Positions 34,725-43,769 of a stretch of DNA of 64,000 nucleotides are shown here, piece after piece. The stretch is from Streptomyces sp. NBC_01571. Lineage in GTDB: Bacteria; Actinomycetota; Actinomycetes; Streptomycetales; Streptomycetaceae. How positions within the stretch are numbered: the first letter of the stretch is position 1; each line of letters begins with the position of its first letter. The stretch spans positions 5,394,001-5,458,000 of the forward strand of contig NZ_JAPEPZ010000001.1 of NCBI RefSeq assembly GCF_026339875.1, written 5' to 3'. A program made the position numbers and the translations under genes. Below the pieces are notes generated by a model, which did no database searches, had not been told where the DNA came from, and was given only the letters and a program-made list of their open reading frames with translations.

Positions 34725-35120
34725 ATGTCCAAGCAACTGCCCCTGTCCGCCGCGGCGGAGGAGTTCCTCGCCGAGAACGCCCTGTGCACCCTGACCACCC
34801 TGCGCCCGGACGGCACCCCGCACGTGGCGCCCGTACGGTTCACCTGGGACGGTGAGGCGGGCCTGGCCCGGGTGATGACCACCGTGCACCGCCGCAAGTC
34901 CCGCAACCTGCTGGCCGCGGCCGGCGGCCGGGCCGCCGTGTGCCAGCTGGTGGGGCCCCGCTGGATCACCCTGGAGGGCCCGGCGACCGTCTCCACCGAT
35001 CCGCCCCGGGTGGTGGAGGGGATGCGCCGCTACGCAAAGCGGTACTGGTCCCAGCCGCCGCAGCCGCCGGGCCTGGCGGTCATCGAGATCGCGGTGGACC
35101 GGGTGATGGGCCTGTACTGA
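34725..35120 (+). CDS. F420/flavin split-barrel enzyme of the PPOX class
   Basis: 131 residues. Pyridoxamine-phosphate-oxidase-like split barrel: AEEFLAENALCTLTTLRPDG, TPHVAPVRFTWDGEAGL and RKSRNLLAAAGGRAAVCQLV fit the TIGR03618-type F420-dependent group. It probably reduces or binds a quinone-like or flavin substrate. The role in the pathway is unknown. It shares the transcript with the MFS pump and is closed by a terminator. Confidence 0.8.
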   Translation: MSKQLPLSAAAEEFLAENALCTLTTLRPDGTPHVAPVRFTWDGEAGLARVMTTVHRRKSRNLLAAAGGRAAVCQLVGPRWITLEGPATVSTDPPRVVEGMRRYAKRYWSQPPQPPGLAVIEIAVDRVMGLY

Positions 35121-35193
35121 ACCGGACCGCACCGAACTCCCTTACCGGGCACGCGCGAACGGGCCGGACGGAGGAGACGGTCGCCGGGCGGAC

Positions 35194-35228
35194 GAGAGGG
35201 TGCCGGAGGACACTTCCGGCACCCTCTC
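35194..35228. terminator. Terminator after the pump/split-barrel pair
   Basis: A 14-bp perfect stem (GAGAGGGTGCCGGA, 35194-35207, with 35215-35228) and a 7-base loop. Confidence 0.9.
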
Positions 35229-35279
35229 GCATGCTCCCCCTGTAGTACGCACCCGGTACCGCCCAGTAGCTGCCGGACC

Positions 35280-35315
35280 TCTGACGAACTTGTCAGAACT
35301 TGTCAGAGTTCTGTA
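35280..35315. promoter_or_regulatory. TCTGAC/GTCAGA box cluster before the third monooxygenase
   Basis: TCTGAC at 35280, GTCAGA at 35292 and 35302 (10 bases apart) and TCTGTA at 35310. These resemble the boxes of P1 and P2, but the orientation is mixed. They lie 67-102 bases upstream of the start at 35382. Confidence 0.45.
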
Positions 35316-35381
35316 CCGGCGGCCATTCAGCTTCCCGGGAGCCCTCGGAATACTGGAGAAAACGCCAGCGGGAGAGGGAAT

Positions 35382-36857
35382 ATGGACGCTTTCAATGCCG
35401 ATGTGATCGTTGCCGGTGCAGGACCCTCAGGGCTCATGCTCGCAGGGGAACTCCGCCTCTCGGGTCTCTCGGTCATCGTGCTCGACCGGCTGGAACAGCC
35501 GATGCAGCAGTCCCGCGCCCTGGGGTTCTCGGCCCGCACGATCGAGGAATTCGGCCAGCGTGGACTTCTCGGGGAATTCGGCCCGCTCGAGACCATACCC
35601 GGCGGCCATTTCGGTGGACTTCCCATCGACTACCGCATTGTCGAGGGCGGCAATTTCGGTGTCCGTGGAGTTCCGCAGTCGCGCACCGAGGCCATCATCG
35701 ACAAGTGGGCCACGCGGCTGGGCGCCGACATCCGCCGGGGCCACGAGGTCATCGGCATGACGCAGGACGAGGACGGTGTCCGGGTCGAGGTCGCGGGGCC
35801 CGAGGGCGTGGAGACCCTGCGCGCCGCGTACCTCGTCGGCTGCGACGGAGCCCGCTCCACCGTCCGCCACCTGGCGGGGATCGACTTCCCCGGGGTCAGC
35901 GCCACCATCGAGATGAAGATGGCCGACGTCGCCGGCGTCCAGCTGCGGCTGCGCCCCACCGGCGAGGTCGGTGAGGCCGGCATGGTCGTCGTCCTGCCAC
36001 TCGGCCCGGGCGCCACCCGCGTGGTGGTCTTCGAGCGCGGCGCGGGGGTCCGTCCCACCCAGGAGCCGCCCACCTTCGAGGAGGTGGCCGCCGCCTTCCA
36101 GCGGGTCACGGGCGAGGACATCAGCGGTGCCGAGCCGCTGTGGACCAGTTACTTCACCGACGCCAGCCGGCACGCCGCCGCGTACCGCAAGGGCCGGGTC
36201 TTCCTGGCCGGCGACGCCGCCCACATCCACCTGCCGATCGGCGCCCAGGGCATCAGCGCGGGCGTCGGCGACGTGGTCAACCTGGGCTGGAAGCTCGCCG
36301 CGGCCGTCAAGGGCCACGCCCCCGCGGGCCTGCTCGACACGTACCACTCCGAACGCCACCCGGTCGGCGCCCGCATCGTCCACAACACCCTCGTCCAGCG
36401 CACCCTCTACCTCGGCGGCCCCGAGGCCCAGCCGCTGCGCGACCTGTTCGCCGAGCTGGTCCGGATCGAGGACGTACGGCGTCACCTCGTCGGTCTGGTC
36501 ACCGGTCTCGACATCACCTACGGAGCCGTCGAGGGCGGCCACCCGCTGCTCGGCCGCCGGCTGCCCGACCGGGACCTGCTGGTCGGCGACGACAAGACGA
36601 CCACCTACGAGCAGCTGCACGCGGGCCGTCCGGTCCTGCTGGACCTGCACGACAGCGCCGCGCTGCGCGAGGCCGCGGCCGGCTGGGCCGACCGCGTCGA
36701 CGTCGTCACCGCGACGCGGCCCGACGCCGGAGCCCCGGCCGCCGACCTCCTCGTACGCCCCGACGGCTATGTCGCCTGGGTCGGCGCCGACGGCTCGGCC
36801 GAGGGACTGACCGACGCGCTCGCGCGGTGGTTCGGCGAGCCCCGCGACGCCGCCTGA
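35382..36857 (+). CDS. FAD-dependent aromatic monooxygenase, third copy
   Basis: 491 residues from the ATG at 35382 (GGGAGAGGG upstream). FAD motif VAGAGPSGLMLAGELRLSG, DG motif GCDGARSTVRHLAG, GD motif AGDAAHIHLPIGAQGISAG, C-terminal thioredoxin-like domain. It is the nearest paralogue of 19263-20738. Located with the halogenase, so it may act late, for example hydroxylating the ring before or after halogenation (inference). Confidence 0.9.
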   Translation: MDAFNADVIVAGAGPSGLMLAGELRLSGLSVIVLDRLEQPMQQSRALGFSARTIEEFGQRGLLGEFGPLETIPGGHFGGLPIDYRIVEGGNFGVRGVPQSRTEAIIDKWATRLGADIRRGHEVIGMTQDEDGVRVEVAGPEGVETLRAAYLVGCDGARSTVRHLAGIDFPGVSATIEMKMADVAGVQLRLRPTGEVGEAGMVVVLPLGPGATRVVVFERGAGVRPTQEPPTFEEVAAAFQRVTGEDISGAEPLWTSYFTDASRHAAAYRKGRVFLAGDAAHIHLPIGAQGISAGVGDVVNLGWKLAAAVKGHAPAGLLDTYHSERHPVGARIVHNTLVQRTLYLGGPEAQPLRDLFAELVRIEDVRRHLVGLVTGLDITYGAVEGGHPLLGRRLPDRDLLVGDDKTTTYEQLHAGRPVLLDLHDSAALREAAAGWADRVDVVTATRPDAGAPAADLLVRPDGYVAWVGADGSAEGLTDALARWFGEPRDAA

Positions 36858-36951
36858 ACCACCCGATCCCCCGACCGGTCGACCCCGAACCCCCGTAGGA
36901 CGCGCGCCACCGATCCGACCCGTCCGTGAAACGAGAAAGAGGAGTGCGGTC

Positions 36952-38652
36952 TTGCCCACCAAGGCTGAGGAAGCGAAGAAGGCCGACAAGGCCGCCGAGT
37001 GGACCGAATGCGACGTAGCCATCCTGGGTTCGGGCCTCGCGGGCTCGATCATGGGAGCGATCCTGGCCCGCCAGGGCGCCGACGTGGTGCTCATCGACGC
37101 CGGGCAGCACCCCCGGTTCGCCGTCGGTGAGTCCCAGAACCCGCAGCTCGTCGAGTGGCTGCACATTCTGGCCGTGCGCTACGACGTGCCCGAGATCAAG
37201 CACATGCTGGACGTGAAGGCGGTCACCGAGCACATCGGTCCGACGCACGGCCGCAAGCAGAGCTTCGGCTTCGTCACGCAGCGGCCGAACCGCGAGCCGG
37301 ACCCGCGCGAGGCGACGATGTTCGTCATCCCGAAGATGCTCACCGAGGCGGTGCACCTCTTCCGGCAGGACACCGACTCGCACTATCTGAACGTCGCCGC
37401 CAAGTACGGCTGCACCCTGCGCCAGAACTGGTTCGCCACCGACCTGGACGTCGACGACGACGGTGTCACCGTCACCGGCAGGAACGGCGAGGTCTTCCGC
37501 GCCAAGTACCTGATCGACGCGAGTGGCTTCCGTTCCCCGCTGGCCGAGAAGTTCGACCTGCGCGAGAACCCGCCCCGGCACAAGCACCACGCCCGCTCGC
37601 TCTTCACGCACTACGTGGGCATCAAGCCGTACGACGACGTGTGCAACTACCCGGACGCGCTCCGCCCGCCCGCCGAGTCGCCCTTCCACGGCGGCACCCT
37701 GCACCACCTCATCGAGCGCGGCTGGTTCTGGATCATCCCGTTCGACAACTACAAGGACTCCAAGAACCCGGCCTGCAGTGTCGGACTGACCTTCGACGAG
37801 CGGCTGTACCCCAAGCCGAAGGACATGACGCCGGACCAGGAGTTCAACCACTACCTCGACATGTACCCGGCGGTGAAGCGGCAGTTCGACGGAGCCAAGC
37901 GGATCCGCGAGTGGGTCTCCACCGACCGGATCCAGTACTCCTCCAAGCGCACCATAGGCGCCCGCTGGTGCCTGATGTCGCACGCGGCCGGCTTCATCGA
38001 CCCGCTGTACTCACGCGGCCTGTCCAACACCTTCGAGGTCGTCGACGCGCTCGCCTACCGGATCCTGGACGCCCTGCGCGAGAACGACTTCACCGAGGAG
38101 CGCTTCGAGTACGTCGAGCGCCTGGAGCAGGGACTCCTGGAGTACAACGACAAGATCGTCAACAGCTCGTACATCGCCTTCAGCCACTTCCGGCTGTGGA
38201 ACGCGGTGTTCCGGGTCTGGGCCTGCTTCACCACCCCGGCCACCATGCGGCAGATCATGGCGCGCCAGAACTTCCAGCTCGACGGTGACGACCGGCACTT
38301 CAAGGAGATGGAGAAGGCGCCGTACACCGGCCTGTGGTGGCCGGACAGCCACGCCTTCAAGGTCCTCTTCGACATCACCGCCGAGACCTGCGAACGGTAC
38401 GAGGCCGGCGAGATCGACGGTGACAAGGCCGCGGACATCGTCTTCGAGGCGATCCGCGACTGCGAGTCGGTCAACACCCCGTTCGGCTGGAAGGGCCCCG
38501 AGGACCTCCGGTTCTTCCGGGCCACCACGCCCACGATGATGAAGTTCATGTGGTGGGCGAGCACCTCCGGCCCCAAGGAGATGCGCGACCTCGGCCGTTC
38601 GATGCTCGCCGGAGTCGTCAAGCAGGGCATGAAGGGCCGCAAGGTCTCCTGA
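36952..38652 (+). CDS. Flavin-dependent halogenase (tryptophan-halogenase fold)
   Basis: 566 residues from the TTG at 36952 (GAGGAG eight bases upstream; no nearer ATG or GTG in frame). FAD motif GSGLAGSIMGAILA at 26, GES motif (FAVGES) at 57-62 and the diagnostic WFWIIP at 258-263 (WxWxIP). Uses reduced FAD, chloride or bromide and O2 to form hypohalous acid. The length and C-terminal extension fit free-substrate halogenases of aromatic pathways rather than tryptophan enzymes. It predicts a halogenated product. The reduced flavin can come from the reductase at 31985. Confidence 0.93.
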   Translation: MPTKAEEAKKADKAAEWTECDVAILGSGLAGSIMGAILARQGADVVLIDAGQHPRFAVGESQNPQLVEWLHILAVRYDVPEIKHMLDVKAVTEHIGPTHGRKQSFGFVTQRPNREPDPREATMFVIPKMLTEAVHLFRQDTDSHYLNVAAKYGCTLRQNWFATDLDVDDDGVTVTGRNGEVFRAKYLIDASGFRSPLAEKFDLRENPPRHKHHARSLFTHYVGIKPYDDVCNYPDALRPPAESPFHGGTLHHLIERGWFWIIPFDNYKDSKNPACSVGLTFDERLYPKPKDMTPDQEFNHYLDMYPAVKRQFDGAKRIREWVSTDRIQYSSKRTIGARWCLMSHAAGFIDPLYSRGLSNTFEVVDALAYRILDALRENDFTEERFEYVERLEQGLLEYNDKIVNSSYIAFSHFRLWNAVFRVWACFTTPATMRQIMARQNFQLDGDDRHFKEMEKAPYTGLWWPDSHAFKVLFDITAETCERYEAGEIDGDKAADIVFEAIRDCESVNTPFGWKGPEDLRFFRATTPTMMKFMWWASTSGPKEMRDLGRSMLAGVVKQGMKGRKVS

Positions 38653-38971
38653 CCCCCGCCGCGGTCACCCTCCGCCCCACCGGGGCCCTTCCCCTGGCCG
38701 CGGTTCGCCGGCCTCGGTTCCCTCTGGACGCGGCGCCGGGCCCACCCTCCCCCCGTGGGCCCGGCGCCGTCCCTTCCCGGGTCCGAGGTCCCCGGCCCGA
38801 GGCCTTCGCCGAATCCGGGCCCTTCCCGGGCCCTGTGGCTTTTCGTCCTGCGAAGGCTTCCCCTCCGGCCCTCCCCGGGCTTCCACTTCTCCACTTCTCC
38901 ACCTCTCCGGCTCCCCCGTTCTTCTCTCCCCCCACTGGCAACCACCGTCTCCTAGAACACTTGGGACATCC
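38653..38971. other. Spacer between halogenase and oxidase genes
   Basis: 319 bases without a gene, strongly C/T-rich on the + strand. It contains the terminator at 38732-38768 and must hold the promoter of the oxidase gene. No clear -10/-35 is seen. Confidence 0.55.
38732..38768 (+). terminator. Terminator after the halogenase gene
   Basis: A 14-bp perfect stem (GGCGCCGGGCCCAC, 38732-38745, with 38755-38768) and a 9-base C-rich loop, 80 bases past the halogenase stop. Confidence 0.85.
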
Positions 38972-40486
38972 GTGATCACTCGTAGAGCACTGATCGGTGC
39001 GGGATCCGCCGCCGTCGGCCTGGCCGTCCTGCCCACCAGCCCCGTCCTCGCCGGCTCCGGCGCCACACCCTGGAGCACGCTCGCGGGCAAGCTCCAGGGC
39101 CGTCTGGTGCTGCCCACCGACACCGCGTACGCCGTGGCCAAGCAACTGGAGCTCGGCCAGTTCGACGCCGTCAACCCTCGGGCCGTCGCCTACTGCGTCA
39201 GCTCCGCCGACGTCTCCGCCGCCCTATGCTTCGCCCAGACCTACGGCCTGCCGTCCGCCGTCCGCAGCGGCGGTCACAGCTTCGCGGGCTACTCGACCAC
39301 GCCCGGCCTGATCATCGACGTCTCGCGGCTGAACGCGATCACCGTGGGCGACGGCACGGTCGACATCGGTCCCGGCGCCAAGAACGTCGAGATACTCAAC
39401 GCCCTCGCCCCGCACGGCCTGGTGGTCAGCGAGGGCGGCTGCCCCACCGTGTCGGCCGGCGGTTTCCTCCAGGGCGGCGGCTTCGGCTTCCTGACCCGCC
39501 CGCTGGGCATGGCCTGCGACGCGGTCACCTCGGCCGAGGTGGTCCTCGCCGACGGCCGGGTGGTCACCGCGTCGCCGACCAGCCACTCCGACCTGTTCTG
39601 GGCGATCCGCGGCGGCGGTGGCGGCAACTTCGGCGTCGTCACCCGCTTCACGGTCACCCCGCACGAGGGCGACCAGATGGCGATCAGCAACCTGATCTTC
39701 CCGTACGACCGGGCCGCCGACGTGCTGCACGGGGTCGGCCAGTGGCTGGTCGACGCGCCCCGCACCATCGGCGGCGGCGCCTACCTCGTGCAGGCCGACG
39801 CCGCGCCCGGCACCGTACCGGCGCTCAACGTCTTCCTCGCCTCCCGCGGCACCCCGGCCGAACTCGCCGCGGAGTCCGCGCGGCTGCTGGCGCTCACCGG
39901 CGCGGTGACGGCCCGCCAGGACGCGGTCATGACGTACCAGCAGGTCATGATGATGATCTTCGGCTGCGGCACACTGACCGAGGACCAGTGCCAGCGCGCC
40001 GGGAAGTCCCCGAACGGCGTGCTGACCCGGCCCGCCTTCGGCCTGGAGCGGACCCGGCTGGGCCGCGCGCCGTACGCGCAGAGCGACTGGGCGGACGTGC
40101 TGACGGCCTTCGACGCCGACCGCAGGGCCGGCCAGGCCCGCTACCTCGACCTCCACTTCTTCGGCGGGGCGGCCAACGATCCGGCCCGCACCGACACGGC
40201 GTACGTGCACCGCGACTCGCTCTTCTCCGTCAACTACCGGGTCCTCATCAACGACCCGGCGCAGGTGACCGCGGAGGCGAGGAGCGTCGCCACGGGCTGG
40301 GTCGACCACGGGTTCGCCACCATCGACCCGCTGTCGAACGGCGAGACGTACCAGAACTGGATGGACGCGGAGCTGACGGACTGGCGGCAGTCGTACTACG
40401 CCGAGAACTACGCCCGGCTGTCGGTCGTGAAGGCCAAGTACGACCCGCACCGGTACTTCAAGTTCGCCCAGGGCGTCGGGGCCTGA
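38972..40486 (+). CDS. Secreted berberine-bridge-type FAD oxidase, bicovalent
   Basis: 504 residues from the GTG at 38972. The N-terminus MITRRALIGAGSAAVGLAVL then PTSPVLAG is a Tat-like signal. FAD attachment residues are visible: His102 in RSGGHSFAG and Cys157 in EGGCPTVSAGG, then GGGFGFLTRPLGMACD. AknOx and GilR, which finish aclacinomycin and gilvocarcin outside or late, are of this bicovalent type. It probably oxidises a hydroxyl or hemiacetal of the final product after export (inference). C-terminal BBE motif YYAENYARLSVVKAKYDPHR. Confidence 0.9.
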   Translation: MITRRALIGAGSAAVGLAVLPTSPVLAGSGATPWSTLAGKLQGRLVLPTDTAYAVAKQLELGQFDAVNPRAVAYCVSSADVSAALCFAQTYGLPSAVRSGGHSFAGYSTTPGLIIDVSRLNAITVGDGTVDIGPGAKNVEILNALAPHGLVVSEGGCPTVSAGGFLQGGGFGFLTRPLGMACDAVTSAEVVLADGRVVTASPTSHSDLFWAIRGGGGGNFGVVTRFTVTPHEGDQMAISNLIFPYDRAADVLHGVGQWLVDAPRTIGGGAYLVQADAAPGTVPALNVFLASRGTPAELAAESARLLALTGAVTARQDAVMTYQQVMMMIFGCGTLTEDQCQRAGKSPNGVLTRPAFGLERTRLGRAPYAQSDWADVLTAFDADRRAGQARYLDLHFFGGAANDPARTDTAYVHRDSLFSVNYRVLINDPAQVTAEARSVATGWVDHGFATIDPLSNGETYQNWMDAELTDWRQSYYAENYARLSVVKAKYDPHRYFKFAQGVGA

Positions 40487-40565
40487 GGCGTCCGGCGTTC
40501 CGCCGCCTCTGTGACCCCGGTGATTCCCGTGCCCCTTGTGGCCCCTGCGCACCTCCGACCGTGAG

Positions 40566-40593
40566 GGGCCGCCGGACCGGTGTCCGGCGGCCC
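40566..40593. terminator. Bidirectional terminator
   Basis: A 12-bp perfect stem (GGGCCGCCGGAC, 40566-40577, with 40582-40593) and loop CGGT, between the oxidase and the converging DinB-like gene. Confidence 0.88.
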
Positions 40594-40656
40594 GCCCGCT
40601 CGACGGTCCGTTCGCTCGAGGGTCCGTCAGCCCGACGGCCCCGCTCCGTCGCCCCG

Positions 40657-41292
40657 TCAGGGACGGCGGCCGTACCAGCCCACCAGCCTGTCGATACCGG
40701 GAGCGTCCTCGTGCACCTCCACCACCGGTCCGAACGGCACCTGGCCGCCGCGGGGTTCCGCGGGCACGGCCCGGTGCATGGAGGCCAGCGGCGCGGCGAG
40801 CATCTCCGGGTCCCACTCGGGGGTCTGGCCGGTGGCCTTGGCCAGGTCCCACGCGTGCAGCACGAACTCGTTGGTGTAGATCACCGAGGCGACCACACCG
40901 GGGACCGGGCCCCAGGGCAGACCGATCTGGCGGCCCAGCACGGCGGGGTCCTGCCAGACGGCGTCGAACTCCTGCGTCGCCGCGGCCCAGGCCTTGGCCC
41001 AGTCACCGTCGGCGACGTCCTCGGCGAAGTGCGGAACGCTCATGAAGGAGCCGCCGGCGCCCAGGACGGCGACCCTGCGCAGCACCGACACCACGTGGTT
41101 GGCCATGTCGCGGACCGTGTAGTCGGGACACGGGGTGACGGTGTCGTACTGCTCGGGGCGGAGCGCGGTGAGCGTACGTCCGGTCAGTTCGACGGCCTTG
41201 AACAGGCCGCCGCGGGGGTCGGCGGGCGGGGCGGCGGCGGGCGCGGCGGGGTTCGCGGTGTCAGCCATGTCGTGAGTCGTGTCGTGAGTCAT
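40657..41292 (-). CDS. TIGR03086-family DinB-like protein (mycothiol-dependent type)
   Basis: 211 residues from the ATG at 41292; an in-frame ATG at 41268 is also plausible. FKAVELTGRTLTALRPEQYD and TPCPDYTVRDMANHVVSVLR match the maleylpyruvate-isomerase N-terminal, four-helix metal-binding domain, and EFVLHAWDLAKATG carries the HxWDLxxA motif. Such enzymes often act with mycothiol in detoxification. No specific role in this cluster is clear. Divergent from the WYL regulator. Confidence 0.8.
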   Translation of the reverse strand: MTHDTTHDMADTANPAAPAAAPPADPRGGLFKAVELTGRTLTALRPEQYDTVTPCPDYTVRDMANHVVSVLRRVAVLGAGGSFMSVPHFAEDVADGDWAKAWAAATQEFDAVWQDPAVLGRQIGLPWGPVPGVVASVIYTNEFVLHAWDLAKATGQTPEWDPEMLAAPLASMHRAVPAEPRGGQVPFGPVVEVHEDAPGIDRLVGWYGRRP

Positions 41293-41467
41293 GTGTTCAT
41301 CGTCGATGTCAAACAGGTCATCTTGTGGCCTATTACCGAAGCCATATCCGATGGTGCCGAAAATGTATGGAGTGGCTCAAAACAGCTTAAAAATCCGCCG
41401 GGTTCACCGGCCTGGGGACGGCCGACCGTGGCCGGAGGGGGTCTGTCGGTGGTAAAGGGGGCGCGTC

Positions 41468-42688
41468 GTGAAGGCTGACCGTCTGGTGGCGACCCTGCTG
41501 CTTCTCCAGGCGCGCGGCCGGGTGACCGTGCGCGAGGTGGCCGAGGAGCTGGAGGTGTCCGAACGCACCGCGCGCCGCGACCTGGAGGCGCTCACCAGCG
41601 CGGGTGTCCCCGTCTACTCGCAGCGCGGCAGGGGCGGCGGGTGGAGCCTGGTCGGCGGTGCCCGCACCGACCTGACCGGCTTCACCTCGCGGGAGATCGG
41701 GGCGCTGTTCCTGGCCGCGGGTCCGTTGGCGGCCTCTCCCGAACTGCGGGCCGCGCTGCGCAAGTTGATGCGTGCGGTGCCCGCGCCCATGCGACCGCAT
41801 GCCGAGGCCGCCTCCAAGGCCATTCTCGTCGACGGCCTCGACTGGTCACGTACGGCGGGCAGCAGCGGACCCCACCGGCACGCCCTGGAAAGGGCGGTGC
41901 TCGACGGCCGGCAGGTCCGGTTGGGCTACGCGCACGCCGAGCGGGCCCCGACAGAGGGCGACTTGGGGGAGCACGGCTTGGACGAAGGGGGCTCGGGTGA
42001 GGGCGGCCCGGGTGAAATCGGCTTCGCCGAACTCGGCTTGGGCGGGATCGGTTCGGGCGAAGGCGGTTCGGTCGGAAGCGGCTCGGGCGATCGGTGGTCG
42101 GGCGATCGGTCGTCCGGTGAGCGAGTGGCCGGCGAGCGGACGGTGGATCCGCTCGGACTGGTGTCCAAGGCCGGTCGCTGGTACCTGGTGGCGGGGACCG
42201 GAGAGGGACTGCGCACCTTCCGGCTCAGCAGGGTCACCTCCGTGGAGCCGACCGGTGCGCCGGTGCGGCGTCCGGAGGGGTTCGAACTCGCCTCCGCTTG
42301 GCGGGAGCTGGCGTCCGAGGTGGAGCAACGGCTGTCCGCGGCGAGCGTACGGGCCCATGCCGACGCGGATGCCCTGCCGGTGCTGCGGCAACTGCTCGGC
42401 GGCCGGCTCCGTACGGGCGAGGTCCGGCCCGACGGCCGGGTCGCCTTCACCGCCGACGGCCCCTCGGTGGAGGTGCTGGCCGCGCAACTCGCGGGCCTCG
42501 GCGCCCGGATCGAGGTGCTCGACCCTCCTGAGGCGCGCGAGTCGCTCGTGCGTCTCGGCCGGTCGCTCACCGCGGTGTACGGCGGGTACGACGGTCGTGA
42601 CGGCGATCAGCTAAGGGATAGTCACTTTCCTGTAGGTACCTACTATGTTGAGGATGCTAGCGTCCCGGTCATGGCTGCGACCCGCTGA
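41468..42688 (+). CDS. YafY-type HTH/WYL-domain transcriptional regulator
   Basis: 406 residues from the GTG at 41468. N-terminal HTH (KADRLVATLLLLQARGRVTV, VSERTARRDLEALTSAGV), then a WYL domain with DPLGLVSKAGRWYLVAGTG, and a C-terminal WCX segment. A Gly/Ser/Glu-rich insertion (about 165-220, with SGDRWSGDRSSGER repeats) interrupts the domain. The last 20 codons read into the 41-bp element at 42621, so the C-terminus appears extended past the usual end. It is co-directional with the NmrA gene. Confidence 0.82.
   Translation: MKADRLVATLLLLQARGRVTVREVAEELEVSERTARRDLEALTSAGVPVYSQRGRGGGWSLVGGARTDLTGFTSREIGALFLAAGPLAASPELRAALRKLMRAVPAPMRPHAEAASKAILVDGLDWSRTAGSSGPHRHALERAVLDGRQVRLGYAHAERAPTEGDLGEHGLDEGGSGEGGPGEIGFAELGLGGIGSGEGGSVGSGSGDRWSGDRSSGERVAGERTVDPLGLVSKAGRWYLVAGTGEGLRTFRLSRVTSVEPTGAPVRRPEGFELASAWRELASEVEQRLSAASVRAHADADALPVLRQLLGGRLRTGEVRPDGRVAFTADGPSVEVLAAQLAGLGARIEVLDPPEARESLVRLGRSLTAVYGGYDGRDGDQLRDSHFPVGTYYVEDASVPVMAATR
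42621..42661. promoter_or_regulatory. 41-bp element O2 shared with 33100-33140
   Basis: Same opening GTCACTTTCC, palindrome TAGGTACCTA and ending AGGATGCTAGC as O1. It lies inside the 3' end of the WYL gene, 146 bases before the NmrA gene, and would place that gene under the HxlR protein at 32565. Confidence 0.75.
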
Positions 42689-42806
42689 GAAACCGGCTGC
42701 GACCGACTGCCTCATCGGCTGACTGGCCGATGCCCGATATGCCCGATGACCGATGACCACTGACCACTGACCACGGATCAACGCACACGCACTAGGGAGC
42801 TGTTTC

Positions 42807-43649
42807 ATGATTGTCGTCACCGGAGCCACCGGAAACGTCGGGCGTCCGCTGATCGAGGCGCTGGCCGAGGCGGGGGAGCAGGTCGTGGCGGTCTCGCGCC
42901 GCCCGTTGCCGTCCCCGGCGGAGGATGTCCGGCACGCCCAGGCCGACCTCGGGAACGCGCGGAGCATGCGGCCGGTCCTCGAAGGCGCCGACGCCTTCTT
43001 CATCCTGCTGGCCGGCGAACTGCTCGGCCACGGCGAGGCCGCCACCGAGCTGTTGACGGCGGCCAAGGACGCCGGGGTCGAGCGGGTCGTGCTGCTCTCC
43101 TCGCAGATCAACGCCACCCGTCCCGGCGTCGCCTCGCACGGCAGGCTGCGCGAGTTCGAGGAGGCCGTGCGCGGTTCCGGCCTGGACTTCACCATCCTGC
43201 GCGCCGGCGGCTTCGCCTCCAACGCCTTCGCGTGGGCGGAGTCGGTCCGCGCCGACCGTACGGTCTTCGCCCCCTTCGGCGACGTGGCGCTGCCGGTCGT
43301 CGACCCGGTGGACATCGCCGCGGTCGCCGCGGTGGTGCTGCGCGAAGACGGGCACGCCGGCCGTACGTACGAGCTGACCGGCCCCGAAGCGATCACTCCG
43401 CGCCTGCAGGCCGAGGTGATCGCGGAGGCGATCGGCGAAGAGGTGACCTTCGTGGAACTGACCCGCGAGGCCGCCCACGCCCACATGGCGCAGTTCATGC
43501 CCGAGGACGTCATCCCCGGCACCCTGGACATCCTCGGCGAACCGCTCCCCGCCGAGCAGCGGGTCAGCCCCGACGTGGAGAAGATCCTGTCCCGGCCCGC
43601 CACGCCCTTCTCCGGCTGGGTCGCCCGAAGCCTCCCGGCGTTCAAGTAA
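42807..43649 (+). CDS. NmrA-family NAD(P)-binding oxidoreductase
   Basis: 280 residues from the ATG at 42807. MIVVTGATGNVGRPLIEALA is the Rossmann motif. It has LLSSQINATRPG and a C-terminal NmrA half (LTGPEAITPRLQAEVIAEAI). Related proteins reduce quinones or act as redox sensors. Placed under O2, it probably belongs to a quinone-stress response to the cluster product. Followed by a terminator hairpin. Confidence 0.82.
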   Translation: MIVVTGATGNVGRPLIEALAEAGEQVVAVSRRPLPSPAEDVRHAQADLGNARSMRPVLEGADAFFILLAGELLGHGEAATELLTAAKDAGVERVVLLSSQINATRPGVASHGRLREFEEAVRGSGLDFTILRAGGFASNAFAWAESVRADRTVFAPFGDVALPVVDPVDIAAVAAVVLREDGHAGRTYELTGPEAITPRLQAEVIAEAIGEEVTFVELTREAAHAHMAQFMPEDVIPGTLDILGEPLPAEQRVSPDVEKILSRPATPFSGWVARSLPAFK

Positions 43650-43769
43650 CCCACCGGCGGCCCCCACCGCCCGCCCCTCTTCCCCCTCATTCTTTTCGTC
43701 CCTTCTTCTTTTCGTCCCTTCGTCGCGTTCCTTCTGTGTCCGTCTCCCTCTCTCCTCTCCCCCGTACCG

